A DNA stretch of 64,000 nt from Marinibaculum pumilum (GCF_042646425.1 NZ_JBHRTR010000005.1:231773-295772), one strand, 5' to 3'; numbered from the stretch's first letter, positions 18,097 through 29,447 are shown. Program-made: numbers and translations. Notes: generated by a model from the sequence alone, not told the origin.

Positions 18097-18237
18097 GTGG
18101 CAAGCCACTCCGCCTCCGCCCCGCCGGCCGGAACCGGTGCCGTCCGCCGGCAGCGCCGGGCGACGGGACGAAGTGCGGATAGGCTTTTGCCGGGCACCGT
18201 GCAGGGCGGTCAGGCCGGCACACGGTACTGGCTGCGT

Positions 18238-18257
18238 GGCGACGCCGCGGCGTCGCC
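18238..18257 (-). terminator. Perfect 20-bp palindrome after hup
   Basis: GGCGACGCCG/CGGCGTCGCC is a perfect inverted repeat starting 5 bases after the hup stop. It could form a strong hairpin and end or stabilise the hup transcript. No T-run follows, so it is not a classic intrinsic terminator. Confidence 0.45.
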
Positions 18258-18262
18258 GTGGA

Positions 18263-18535
18263 TCAGTTTACGGAGTCCTTCAGGCCCTTGCCGGCCTTGA
18301 ACTTCGGCTGCTTGGAGGCGGGAATCTTGATTGCCTCGCCGGTGCGCGGATTGCGGCCCTCGCTGGCGGCCCGCTCGGTCACGTGGAACGTGCCGAAGCC
18401 GACCAGCCGAACCTCGTCGCCGGCCTTGAGTGCCGCGGTGATCGCGTCAAAGACCGCATCGGTCGCGCGGGTCGCGTCGGCCTTCGACAGGCTGGCGGCA
18501 TCGGCCACCTTGGCAATCAGATCGTTCTTGTTCAC
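18263..18535 (-). CDS. hupB: DNA-binding protein HU
   Basis: HU (90 aa) is a small histone-like dimer that bends DNA and organises the nucleoid. The sequence VNKNDLIAKVADAASLSKAD is the helical N-terminus. The signature GRNPRTGEAIKIPAS in the DNA-binding arm and the C-terminal FKAGKGLKDSVN follow. The start is GTG, chosen because it gives exactly the 90-residue family length and is preceded by AGGGGA. The open frame upstream is unrelated. Order lon then hup on the same strand is common in proteobacteria. Confidence 0.96.
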   Translation of the reverse strand: MNKNDLIAKVADAASLSKADATRATDAVFDAITAALKAGDEVRLVGFGTFHVTERAASEGRNPRTGEAIKIPASKQPKFKAGKGLKDSVN

Positions 18536-18982
18536 GGATTCAGTCCCCTGAATTGAAGTTGCTGTGCATGCGACCGGCCGCGCCGTCACGTCGGACAGGT
18601 CACGGTACCGGCTTCCAAGCGGCGGGCAGCCCCCCGACCGCATCGGACGAATTCGCCAGAATCCCACCTGTTCGGCTCGTCACTGCAGCGGTTCCGCCTG
18701 TCGATCCGGAAAGTGCAGGATGATTCAGTGCCAAGAAGGCCTGCTTATCGTTATGCATCCCGTCTTTCCGATCCAACGCCTCAGCGCCTTCGGCCGTCGA
18801 CCCGGTCGGAACGATGGCCCGGTCGGGAAGATGGCCTGTGACGCGTGGCGGGTGGCCCGTCCCTGCGGAAGGCACTCTAGCGAAAGGCCTCGCCCCCCGC
18901 AAAGAAAAAGGCCGCAGTTCTGCGGCCTTTTCCCCTTGTCAAAGCGATGGCGATGCGTCCGCCGCACCGGCGGCGGCGGCCC
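18536..18982 (-). other. lon-hup intergenic region
   Basis: This 447-base space holds the lon terminator at its upstream end and presumably the hup promoter. I could not pick a convincing hup promoter. The two parts cccggtcggaacgatggcc and cccggtcgggaagatggcc (about 18799-18838) are an imperfect direct repeat. No gene is seen. Confidence 0.6.
18901..18931 (-). terminator. Rho-independent terminator of lon
   Basis: On the minus strand AAAAGGCCGCA, loop GAAC, TGCGGCCTTTT forms an 11-bp stem, followed by TTCTTT. It lies about 50 bases after the lon stop, so lon and hup are probably separate transcripts. The A-run on the other side could also let it work on the plus strand. Confidence 0.85.
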
Positions 18983-21394
<2,412 letters not shown>

Positions 21395-21786
21395 GTGCTC
21401 TCTCCAATCGCCGCGTGGCGCCCAGTACGATCCGGCGGCCCTTCGGCCCCGCAGGAATGGCAGGGGCCCGACGCGCAAACCCTCTGCCCGGTCCCTGTCG
21501 CATGGCCGCATGCGCGGCAATCGAACGACATGAACCTGACTGTGGGGCCATACCTTGCGGCCCGACGGATCTCGGTGGAACGGCACGCCAGCGGCTGACA
21601 CTGACGTTTGGCGGCCCGTGAGGCACCGCTCTGTCCAGTCAAATGGCGCGCCGAACCTACGGCTTCAAGGCATCGGGCCGGGATTGGCCCCGCAGACGCC
21701 TAAATATTGACCATCAGGAATGCGTGACCGCAAGACCTCGTCGGCTCTGGCGCCTGGCCGGCCGACGGGGCCTGCGGCCCGGCATC
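21395..21786 (-). other. clpX-lon intergenic region with lon leader
   Basis: This 392-base space contains no gene. It has a sigma32-like promoter in its middle, which implies a lon leader of about 240 bases. Between clpX and that promoter is a GC-rich stretch with the dyad ggccggccgacggggcctgcggcc. The frame of lon remains open through much of the leader without family resemblance. Confidence 0.6.
21641..21669 (-). promoter_or_regulatory. Sigma32 (RpoH)-type heat-shock promoter of lon
   Basis: On the minus strand CTTGAA is followed after 15 bases by CGCCATTT. This matches the sigma32 consensus CTTGAA-(13 to 17)-CCCCATNT at 6/6 and all but one of the fixed -10 positions. lon is a classic RpoH target, which supports the call. 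Not tested experimentally here. Confidence 0.7.
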
Positions 21787-23055
21787 CTATGCGGAGGTGC
21801 CGACATCCTCCCGCTTGCGATCGGCATAGATCAGCAGCGGCTTGGCATTGCCTTCGACGACCTCCGCGGAGATCACCACCTCCTCGACGCCGTCATGGGT
21901 CGGCAGGTCGAACATCGGGTCGAGCAGGATCGCCTCCAGGATCGAGCGCAGGCCGCGCGCGCCGGTCTTGCGGGCGATGGCCTTCTTGGCGATCGCGCGC
22001 AGTGCATCCTCGGAGAAGGTCAGGGTGACATCCTCCAGCTCGAACATGCGCTGGTATTGCTTCACCAGGGCGTTCTTCGGCTTGGAGAGGATCTCGATCA
22101 GGGCCTCCTCGTCGAGATCCGCGAGGGTGGCCACGACCGGCAGGCGGCCGATGAACTCCGGGATCAGGCCGAACTTCAGCAGGTCCTCCGGCTCCACCTC
22201 GGCCAGGATCTCGCCGGTCTGCCGGTCGTCCTGGGCCTGCACGTCGGCATTGAAGCCGATCGAGGTGCCGCGGCCGCGCTGGCTGATGATCTTGTCCAGC
22301 CCGGCGAAGGCGCCGCCGCAGATGAACAGGATGTTGGTGGTGTCGACCTGCAGGAACTCCTGCTGCGGATGCTTGCGGCCGCCCTGCGGCGGCACGCTGG
22401 CCACCGTGCCTTCCATAATCTTCAGCAGCGCCTGCTGCACGCCTTCGCCCGACACGTCGCGGGTGATCGAGGGGTTGTCGGACTTGCGGCTGATCTTGTC
22501 GACCTCGTCGATATAGACGATGCCGCGCTGCGCGCGCTCGACATTGTAGTCGGCGGACTGCAACAGCTTCAGGATGATGTTCTCGACATCCTCGCCGACA
22601 TAGCCGGCCTCGGTCAGGGTCGTGGCGTCCGCCATGGTGAACGGCACTTCCAGGATCCGCGCCAGGGTCTGGGCCAGAAGCGTCTTGCCGCAGCCGGTCG
22701 GGCCGATCAGCAGGATGTTCGACTTCGCCAGCTCGACATCGTTGTTCTTCGCGCCGTGGTTGATGCGCTTGTAGTGGTTGTGGACGGCCACCGACAGGAC
22801 CCGCTTCGCATGCTTCTGGCCGATCACGTAATCGTCCAGAACGTCGCAAATCTCGCGCGGGGTCGGGACCCCGTCCCGGGTCTTCACAAGCGTGCTCTTG
22901 TGCTCCTCACGGATGATGTCCATGCAGAGTTCGACACACTCGTCGCAGATGAACACGGTCGGTCCCGCGATGAGTTTGCGCACCTCGTGCTGGCTCTTGC
23001 CGCAGAAGGAGCAGTAGAGCGTATTCTTGGAATCGCCGCCGCTGATCTTCGTCAT
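21787..23055 (-). CDS. clpX: ATP-dependent Clp protease ATP-binding subunit ClpX
   Basis: ClpX (422 aa) is the AAA+ unfoldase that feeds substrates to ClpP. The N-terminal zinc-binding domain has Cys15, Cys18, Cys37 and Cys40. Walker A GPTGCGKT is at 118-125. The pore loop GYVGEDVE and the IGF-type loop region IGFNADVQ are visible. The start gives MTKISGGDSKNTLYCSFC, as in other alphaproteobacteria. It follows clpP on the same strand but is separated by 445 bases, so it may have its own promoter. Confidence 0.98.
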   Translation of the reverse strand: MTKISGGDSKNTLYCSFCGKSQHEVRKLIAGPTVFICDECVELCMDIIREEHKSTLVKTRDGVPTPREICDVLDDYVIGQKHAKRVLSVAVHNHYKRINHGAKNNDVELAKSNILLIGPTGCGKTLLAQTLARILEVPFTMADATTLTEAGYVGEDVENIILKLLQSADYNVERAQRGIVYIDEVDKISRKSDNPSITRDVSGEGVQQALLKIMEGTVASVPPQGGRKHPQQEFLQVDTTNILFICGGAFAGLDKIISQRGRGTSIGFNADVQAQDDRQTGEILAEVEPEDLLKFGLIPEFIGRLPVVATLADLDEEALIEILSKPKNALVKQYQRMFELEDVTLTFSEDALRAIAKKAIARKTGARGLRSILEAILLDPMFDLPTHDGVEEVVISAEVVEGNAKPLLIYADRKREDVGTSA

Positions 23056-23500
23056 GAAAACTCCGTCACTCCATGCCGTCCCGCCGCGTCCGGCGGTCCG
23101 TCCATGACCGAGATGTGGCACGTCGGGTCATCTTAGACAACCTGACCCGCGTGCAACAGCCGATCCCGGCCCCAATGTCTCGCGCCCGGCAGGGCCGCCC
23201 AAAGCGGAGGCAGCCTGCCTCAAGTTCAGCCTTTCGATCGCCGCCGCGGTCCCGATCAGGCAGGGCCCGGAACCAGGGGCGAAACCCTGCCCTGCCGCTG
23301 CCGGGACCGCAATCCGGCGCCGCGTCGGCGTCGCAGGCCGGAACGCAGGTCGATGCGGCGTTCCGCTCCGGCCTGCTTCATTTGCAAGACGCGTTCCGGG
23401 CGTTGCCGGCCCGCAGGCTCTGAACCTGCCCGCTCCGGCGGGGTCCCGTGAATGATGGTGCCGGTGCGGCGCGCCGCCAAGACTGTCCGGACGGATAGGA
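23056..23500 (-). other. clpP-clpX intergenic region
   Basis: This 445-base space has no gene. Near clpP there is a hairpin with CGGAACGC and GCGTTCCG arms (23339-23365, 11-base loop) and a further copy of gcgttccggg, which might end the clpP transcript. Near clpX there is a second dyad, listed separately. Confidence 0.55.
23124..23149. promoter_or_regulatory. Dyad upstream of clpX
   Basis: CGGGTCA and TGACCCG form a perfect 7-bp inverted repeat around an AT-richer 12-base centre, about 70 bases upstream of the clpX ATG. Its placement suggests an operator or promoter-linked site. No known regulator motif is recognised. Confidence 0.35.
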
Positions 23501-24157
23501 TCAGTCCTTCCCGTCCTTGCTGTCCTGTCCGGCCTTCTCTTCCACTACCTCGCGGCTGGTTACCACATCGTCAATGAGGCCGAAGTCCTTCGCCGTGCTG
23601 GGCAGCATGAAGGTGTCGCGATCCATCACCTTCTCGACTTCCTCGACGGTCCTGCCGGTATGCTTGGCATAGATCTCGTTCAGCCGCGCACGGATCTCCA
23701 GGATCTCGCGGGCATGGATCTCGATATCCGCCGCCTGGCCCTGGAAGCCGCCGGAGGGCTGGTGAACCATGATCCGTGCATTCGGCAGCGCGAATCGCTT
23801 GTTCTTCGCGCCGGCGGTCAGCAGCAGCGACCCCATCGATGCGGCCTGGCCGAGGCACAGTGTGGCGACCTCGGGACGGATGTACTGCATCGTGTCGTAG
23901 ATCGACAGGCCGGAGGTGACGACACCGCCCGGGCTGTTGATGTACATCGCGATGTCCTTCTTCGGGTTCTCCGCCTCCAGGAACAGGAGCTGGGCGGTGA
24001 TCAGGGTGGCCATCTCGTCGTTGACCATCCCGGTTACGAACACGATCCGCTCCTTCAGCAGGCGCGAATAGATGTCGTAGGACCGCTCGCCGCGGTTGGT
24101 CTGCTCCACCACCATGGGGATCAGATAGCTGGTGGCGGTCTGTACCGGATCTCTCAT
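23501..24157 (-). CDS. clpP: ATP-dependent Clp protease proteolytic subunit
   Basis: ClpP (218 aa) is the serine protease core that pairs with ClpX or ClpA. The catalytic triad is Ser107 (QAASMGS), His132 (MVHQPSGG) and Asp181 (VMDRDTFM), at the normal spacing. MRDPVQTATSYLIPMVVEQT is the standard alphaproteobacterial N-terminus, with GAGGA upstream. An open extension before it is not family-like. The position between tig and clpX is the classic arrangement. Confidence 0.98.
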   Translation of the reverse strand: MRDPVQTATSYLIPMVVEQTNRGERSYDIYSRLLKERIVFVTGMVNDEMATLITAQLLFLEAENPKKDIAMYINSPGGVVTSGLSIYDTMQYIRPEVATLCLGQAASMGSLLLTAGAKNKRFALPNARIMVHQPSGGFQGQAADIEIHAREILEIRARLNEIYAKHTGRTVEEVEKVMDRDTFMLPSTAKDFGLIDDVVTSREVVEEKAGQDSKDGKD

Positions 24158-24379
24158 CTCGGATGTCCTCGGGCTTGATCGGCTGGTCCGGCCGGGGGAC
24201 CTGGCCAGGATCCCGGTCGGTCGAAGGTTGCGGGCGCGGGCCGGTGGGATCGGGAAGCTGGCGGCCGATCCCTTTCCCACCGTCGCGGCCGGCGGCACTG
24301 CGACGGTCCTGCGGCGGGGCTGGGCAGCCGCCTGCGCGGCCGCTCCCGGCCCCTGCCGCCGGGCTACGCTGCCGGCCGG

Positions 24380-25819
24380 TCAGGCCTCCTTGTGGCCTGC
24401 ATGGTCGTGGCTGTGGTCATGGTCGTGATCATGGTCGTGGTCATGATGGTGGTGATCATGATCGTGGTGGTGATGGTCGTGGCCGTCCTCTTCGTCCTCC
24501 GCCTCGGCCAGCGCCATGAATTCCTGCGCGGGAAGCGACTTCTCGTTCACCTTGGCCATCTCGAGCACGAAGTCGACGACCTTGTCCTCGTATATGGGGG
24601 CGCGGAGCCGCTGCATCATCTCCGGGTTCTGCTGATAGAACTGCAGCACCTGCTGCTCCTGGCCCGGATAGCGCCGCGCCTCGTCCAGCAGCGCCCGCTG
24701 CAGTTCGTCCTGCTGCACCTGGATGTTGTTGAAGCGGCCGACTTCGGCAAGCACCAGTCCCAGCCGGACGCGGCGCTCGGCAATGGCGCGGTACTCGTCC
24801 TTCAGCTCATCCTCGCCCTTGCCGGTCTTCTCCTTCTCGGCTTCCAGCGCCGCCTCGTCGGGGGCGACCTGGCCCCAGATCTGGTCGAATTCGCCCTGCA
24901 GCATGCCGGCCGGGACGGCAAAATCGTAGCGTTCGGCCAGGGCGTCCAGCAGCTTGCGCTTCACCATGAAACGCGAGGCCCTGTCGAACTCGCCCTGCAT
25001 CTGCTGGCGCACCATGTCGCGCAACTCGTCCAGGCTCTGCAGTCCGAGCTTCTGGGCAAAATCGTCGTTCAGCTCGACCGCTTCCGGCGCCCGGATCTCC
25101 TTCACCGTCACCTCGAAGACGGCCTCCTTGCCGGCCAGTTCGGCATTGCCGTAGTCCTCGGGGAAGGTGACCGTGACGTCGCGCTTCTCGCCTTCCGCGG
25201 CGCCGGTCAACTGCTCCTCGAAGCCCGGAATGAAGGTGCCGGAGCCGATCTCTAGGGCGTAGTCCTCCGCCGCGCCACCCTCGAAGGCGGTGCCGTCGAC
25301 CCGGCCGACGAAATCGATGAGCAGGGAATCGCCGTTCTGGGCGGGTCGTGCCTCCTCGATCCGGGCGAAGTTCTTCTGCTGCTCGGCGATCGCCTTGAGC
25401 TGCTCCTCGACCTTCTCGTCCTCCGGGCCGGAGGTCGCGCGCTCCAGCTCGATGGTCGAGAAATCGCCGAGTTCGAACTCCGGCATCACCTCGAAATTGA
25501 CGGAGCAGACGAGGTCCTTGCCCTCCTCCGGCTCGCCGAAATCGACATCCGGCTCGGTGGCGGGGCGCAGGTTGTTGTCCGCCATGCACTTCTGCATGGC
25601 CTCGTTCACCGTCTCGCTGACGACCTCGCCGAAGGCGGCCTTGCCGTACTGCTTGCGCAGGAGCTTCACCGGTGCCTTGCCGGGGCGGAAGCCCGGCATG
25701 CGGACCTGCTTGCTGAGGTCCTTCAGCTTCTCGTCGACCTTCGCGTCCAGCTCCGAGGCCGGCACGTTGATCTTGATTTCCCGGCGCAGGCCTTCCGGTG
25801 CGCTCACATTGATATCCAT
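24380..25819 (-). CDS. tig: Trigger factor with His-rich C-terminal tail
   Basis: Trigger factor (479 aa) is the ribosome-bound chaperone and prolyl isomerase for nascent chains. The ribosome-binding signature VRMPGFRPGKAPVKLLRKQYG is near residues 39-59. The FKBP-like domain lies around residues 160-245 (DSLLIDFVGRVDGTAFEGG), followed by the helical chaperone arms. The protein is about 45 residues longer than Escherichia coli trigger factor, largely because of a C-terminal tail (about 441-479) in which 18 of 30 residues are histidine, mostly alternating with Asp. This resembles the metal-binding tail of SlyD. It is first in the tig-clpP-clpX series. Confidence 0.97.
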   Translation of the reverse strand: MDINVSAPEGLRREIKINVPASELDAKVDEKLKDLSKQVRMPGFRPGKAPVKLLRKQYGKAAFGEVVSETVNEAMQKCMADNNLRPATEPDVDFGEPEEGKDLVCSVNFEVMPEFELGDFSTIELERATSGPEDEKVEEQLKAIAEQQKNFARIEEARPAQNGDSLLIDFVGRVDGTAFEGGAAEDYALEIGSGTFIPGFEEQLTGAAEGEKRDVTVTFPEDYGNAELAGKEAVFEVTVKEIRAPEAVELNDDFAQKLGLQSLDELRDMVRQQMQGEFDRASRFMVKRKLLDALAERYDFAVPAGMLQGEFDQIWGQVAPDEAALEAEKEKTGKGEDELKDEYRAIAERRVRLGLVLAEVGRFNNIQVQQDELQRALLDEARRYPGQEQQVLQFYQQNPEMMQRLRAPIYEDKVVDFVLEMAKVNEKSLPAQEFMALAEAEDEEDGHDHHHHDHDHHHHDHDHDHDHDHSHDHAGHKEA

Positions 25820-25953
25820 TCCTTGTCGCCCTCTCTCAGCGCATCGGCTTCAGCTCTCGTGCGATCGCAAGGGCCCGGCCGGGGCGACGCCGCGTCGCCC
25901 GCCGCAGCTGCACGCGGCAGGCCGCGCCTCGGCGGCCCCGCGACAGGACGGGC

Positions 25954-26040
25954 TGGTGCGGGCGAAGGGACTTGAACCCCCACGGCATTGCTGCCACCAG
26001 GACCTAAACCTGGCGCGTCTACCAGTTCCGCCACGCCCGC
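25954..26040 (-). tRNA. tRNA-Leu (TAG)
   Basis: An 87-nt class II tRNA with a long variable arm (TGGCAGCAATGCCG). The acceptor is GCGGGCG/CGCCCGC, the anticodon stem CCAGG/CCTGG and the loop TTTAGGT (anticodon TAG). ACCA is encoded. A GGGCGACG/CGTCGCCC hairpin (25882-25900) lies downstream, before tig. Confidence 0.97.
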
Positions 26041-26247
26041 ATCGGTGTCGGGAGCGCCCGGGCCTGTACAGTCTGCAACAGACGGTCCGGAGCCCAGGCC
26101 TCCTGCGAGCCGGTCCGCCGCATCTGCGGATCCGGCCGCTGCCGCTCCGGCGGACGGTCCCGGCAAGGCAGAACACACCCGTTTCGGAAGGCAATCAGGC
26201 CTTGCGATCGAAAATAGCCCGCGTCTATAGCACGGCTGTCGGAAACA

Positions 26248-26276
26248 CAAAAAGCCGAATGCGCAAGCCGTTCAGC
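26248..26276 (-). terminator. Likely intrinsic terminator of the malonyl-CoA decarboxylase operon
   Basis: On the minus strand GCTGAA, an 11-base loop and TTCGGC form a short stem (one G-U pair) that overlaps the stop codon and is directly followed by TTTTT. It is followed within 50 bases by another AT-rich stretch with TATAGA and CTATTTT that could include the tRNA-Leu promoter. Confidence 0.5.
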
Positions 26277-27894
26277 TGCGGCCAAGCCGCCGCACGCTGC
26301 CAAGTGCGGTCACCGTGCCATCGGTACGGTAGGCCTCGTGGTTCTCGTCGATCTCGTCCAGCTTGTAGCGGTAGTTGACCATCAGTCCCGCGGCTTCGCG
26401 CAGGCCTTTCGCGGAGCGGTCCCCCAGCCAGTTCAGCCGCTCGATCCGCGCCCCGTTCGACAGGTGGAAATGTCCGACCCGGTCGGCGGCCCGGCGGCCG
26501 CGCCGGGCGGTCAGCAGATAGCCGGCGCAGAGCCGCATGAGGATCGGCTCCAGCACCTCCCGTACCGCCCCGTCCTCCGGCCAGTCGGGGCGCTGCAGAA
26601 GCCCGGCGAGCACCGCCGCCGGCGCGGTTTCCACCTGCCCGGAGGCAAAGGGCGCCAGCGCCCGGCGCTCCGTCTCCAGCAGCAGTTCGTCGCCCTTCTC
26701 CGCCAGTTCCCTGTCCAGCCAGCGACGGAAGTCGGGAATCGGCGACAGGGTGGAAAAGGTCTTCAGGTTCGGCAGGTCGCGGCGAAGCTCCTCCACCACC
26801 CGCTTGATCAGGAAGTTGCCGAAGCTGACCCCACGCAGGCCCTTCTGGCAGTTGGAGATCGAATAGAAGATCGCGGTGTCCGCCTCGCGCGGGTCCAGCG
26901 GCGGCGCTTCCCGCTCCAGCAGTTCCTGGACATCGCCGGCAATGCCGTCGACCAGGGCGATCTCGACGAAGATCAGCGGCTCGTCCGGCATGCGCGGATG
27001 GAAGAAGGCATAGCAGCGCCGGTCGGAATCCAGGCGGCTCTTCAAATCGTCCCAGGACTCGATGCGGTGCACGGCCTCATAGGCGATCAGCTTCTCCAGG
27101 AGCGCTGCCGGCGCCTGCCAGGTGATCCGCGTCAGGTCCAGGAAGCCGACGTCGAACCAGCCCACCAGGATCTCGCGGATATCGTCGTCGACCGGCTGGA
27201 AGACCGCGGCGTCGGCTTCCGGCAGGCTGTCGCGCAATGCCAGAAGGTCGGCCCGCATATCGACCAGAAATTTAACACCCTGGTCCAATATATTGAATTG
27301 CCTAAGCAAAACGATCCTTGGCGATGCCAGGGCCTGGCGCATCCGCCGTTCGCCCCGATGGCGCTCAAGCTCGTCCGTGGCGGCCTGCCAGGCAGCGACC
27401 GCTTCTTCCAGGGCGCCCGGCGCGGGCCCGTATTCCGTGGCCAGCAGCCGGAAGAACCGCTCCCGCCCGGTGGCGGACAGGGTCAGGTAGGCGCGGCCGA
27501 GTTCCGCCGCGCGCAGCCGCGCCGCCACTTCCCCGCCCCGCCCGGCCAGGCAATCGTCGATCTGCCGCCGCAGACGCTCCAGATCGTCATCGGGAAGGTC
27601 CGGCCGCAGGTGACCGGCCAGGCGCAGCCGTGCCGTTCCCGTCGCTTCGCGCCAGGCGCGGCCCAGCCGGGTCACGGTCCGGTCCAGGAGGGTCGCCTCG
27701 CGGGCGCGCGGCGCGCCGGGGCGACGTTCGGGCAGGCGCGTCTTGGCGCCATGTGCCTCGGCCACAGGCTTGTCGGGCAGGCGGGGTTCGGGCAGCGCAG
27801 CGGGCGCGGTGGCGGCTGTCGACGTATCGGTGCGGTCGGTCATCGGCTCTGTCATCACGGGTATTTGAGGCTCGGATGGGGGCTCTGCAACCAT
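26272..27894 (-). CDS. Malonyl-CoA decarboxylase
   Basis: A ~540-aa member of the MLYCD/MatA family, which converts malonyl-CoA to acetyl-CoA and CO2. The N-terminal helical domain (to about residue 250) is followed by the GNAT-like catalytic domain with CYAFFHPRMPDEPLIFVEIAL, SISNCQKGLRGVSFGNFLIK and FSTLSPIPDFRRWL, all family hallmarks. The first ~70 residues are low-complexity, and the start is uncertain (ATGs also at 27855 and 27843). An AT-rich, rare-codon patch lies at about 27258-27315. The gene begins 16 bases after the NAD(P)HX repair gene. A malonyl-CoA synthetase is not seen nearby. Confidence 0.93.
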   Translation of the reverse strand: MVAEPPSEPQIPVMTEPMTDRTDTSTAATAPAALPEPRLPDKPVAEAHGAKTRLPERRPGAPRAREATLLDRTVTRLGRAWREATGTARLRLAGHLRPDLPDDDLERLRRQIDDCLAGRGGEVAARLRAAELGRAYLTLSATGRERFFRLLATEYGPAPGALEEAVAAWQAATDELERHRGERRMRQALASPRIVLLRQFNILDQGVKFLVDMRADLLALRDSLPEADAAVFQPVDDDIREILVGWFDVGFLDLTRITWQAPAALLEKLIAYEAVHRIESWDDLKSRLDSDRRCYAFFHPRMPDEPLIFVEIALVDGIAGDVQELLEREAPPLDPREADTAIFYSISNCQKGLRGVSFGNFLIKRVVEELRRDLPNLKTFSTLSPIPDFRRWLDRELAEKGDELLLETERRALAPFASGQVETAPAAVLAGLLQRPDWPEDGAVREVLEPILMRLCAGYLLTARRGRRAADRVGHFHLSNGARIERLNWLGDRSAKGLREAAGLMVNYRYKLDEIDENHEAYRTDGTVTALGSVRRLGRS

Positions 27895-27910
27895 GGACGG
27901 ACCCCGGTTC

Positions 27911-29410
27911 TCACAGCTGGTGCCAGGCTGCCGGGACCGCGGCGGCAAGGTCCTCCGCACTCGCCCCTGCCCCGGCCAGGGTTCCCGCAGCGCCGTGCAG
28001 CCAGGTGCCGGCGGCGGCGGCGGCAAGGGCCGGCATGCCGGCGGCCAGTAGGCCGCCGATGATGCCAGCCAGGACGTCGCCGGCACCGGCCGTGGCGAGG
28101 GCCGGCGGTGCGTTGGCGTTCACCAGACAGGGCCCGTCGGGTGCGGCGATGGTCGTGTCGGCGCCCTTCAGTAGCACCACCGCACCGCTGCGGGCCGCGG
28201 CGGCGGCCACGCGCGCCGTCTTGGGGCCGGCGGCCGGATCGGCCAGGTCGGGGAACAGCCGCTTGAATTCGCCGTCATGCGGAGTCAGGACGCAGGCGCG
28301 GTGCAGCGCGCCGAACAGCACATCGGGGTCGTCGCGGAAGCTGCTCAGGGCATCGGCATCCAGCACGCAGGCCCTGCCGCGTCCCAGGGCGGCGAGGACG
28401 GCCTGCCGGGTGTCCGCCCCGACCCCGTTGCCGGGGCCCAGCAGAACCGCGTTGCGGCGCTCGTCCTGCAGCAGGTCGTCGAAGGCAGCCGCATTCTCTG
28501 CCGCGGCCAGCATCACCGCGGTCAGCTGGCAGGCGGCGGTCCGGATCGCCGCCGCGTCGGCGGCCAGGGTCACGAGGCCGGCACCGGCATGCAGGGCCGC
28601 CGTCGCGGCGAGCCGCGCCGCACCGGTCGCCGCCGCCCCGCCCGCGCGGACCAGCAGATGGCCGCGGCTGTACTTGTGGCCGGCGGCCTGTGGCAGCGGC
28701 AGGACCCGCTGCCACAGCGCCGGGTGGTTGCGGGCATAGCCCGGCGCGATCGCGTCCAGGACGCCTTCGGGGATGCCGATGTCGACCAGCGCCAACCGCC
28801 CGCAGAGCGCGCGGCCGGGCAGCAGCAGGTGGCCCGGCTTCAGGCGGAAGAAGGTGACGGTGGCGGTGGCCGGCAGGCAGGTGCCGCGGATCCGCCCGCT
28901 ATTGCCGTCCAGGCCGCTGGGCACGTCCACGGCGATCGACGGCAGGCCGGCGGCGGCCACGCCGCCCAGGGCCGCGGCGGCCGGTCCCTCAAGGTCGCGC
29001 GCCAGGCCGGCGCCGAACAGCGCATCGATCACCAGCGCCGTGCCGGCGGGTGGTGCATCCGTCAGCGGCGCCACCGGCGCATCCCAGCGACGCCAGGCCG
29101 TCAGCGCGTCGCCGGCCAGACGCGCCGGATCGCCGAGCGCCTGGACCGTCACCGGCCAGCCGCGTCGGCGCAGCATGTCGGCGGCCACATAGCCATCGCC
29201 GCCATTGTTGCCGGGGCCGCAGAGGATGGTCACCGGCCGGGGCGAGAACATCTCCGTCGTCACCCGCACGATACCGGCGGCCGCCGCCTGCATCAGGGTG
29301 AAGCCGGGGGTCCCGCCGGCGATGGCCTGCCGGTCGGCCTCGCCCATCTCCGCCGTGCTCAGCAGGGCGAGGTCGCGCCAGGCCGCCGCCGCGATGCCAT
29401 GGCCGGTCAT
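27911..29410 (-). CDS. nnr: Bifunctional NAD(P)HX epimerase/dehydratase
   Basis: This 499-aa protein repairs hydrated NADH and NADPH. The N-terminal YjeF_N epimerase domain has ILCGPGNNGGDGYVAADML and VDVPSGLDGNSG. The C-terminal carbohydrate-kinase-type dehydratase domain has LLVRAGGAAATGAARLA, LTPHDGEFKRLF and the ATP/ADP site NAPPALATAGAGDVLAGIIG. Length and order of domains match the bacterial fusion. The start gives MTGHGIAAAAWRDLALL, 37 bases after the amidase stop. It is a housekeeping metabolite-repair enzyme within a five-gene run. Confidence 0.96.
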   Translation of the reverse strand: MTGHGIAAAAWRDLALLSTAEMGEADRQAIAGGTPGFTLMQAAAAGIVRVTTEMFSPRPVTILCGPGNNGGDGYVAADMLRRRGWPVTVQALGDPARLAGDALTAWRRWDAPVAPLTDAPPAGTALVIDALFGAGLARDLEGPAAAALGGVAAAGLPSIAVDVPSGLDGNSGRIRGTCLPATATVTFFRLKPGHLLLPGRALCGRLALVDIGIPEGVLDAIAPGYARNHPALWQRVLPLPQAAGHKYSRGHLLVRAGGAAATGAARLAATAALHAGAGLVTLAADAAAIRTAACQLTAVMLAAAENAAAFDDLLQDERRNAVLLGPGNGVGADTRQAVLAALGRGRACVLDADALSSFRDDPDVLFGALHRACVLTPHDGEFKRLFPDLADPAAGPKTARVAAAAARSGAVVLLKGADTTIAAPDGPCLVNANAPPALATAGAGDVLAGIIGGLLAAGMPALAAAAAGTWLHGAAGTLAGAGASAEDLAAAVPAAWHQL

Positions 29411-29447
29411 CCTGCCCGCCTCCGTGGCTGCTTGCCGGCGCGGCTGC

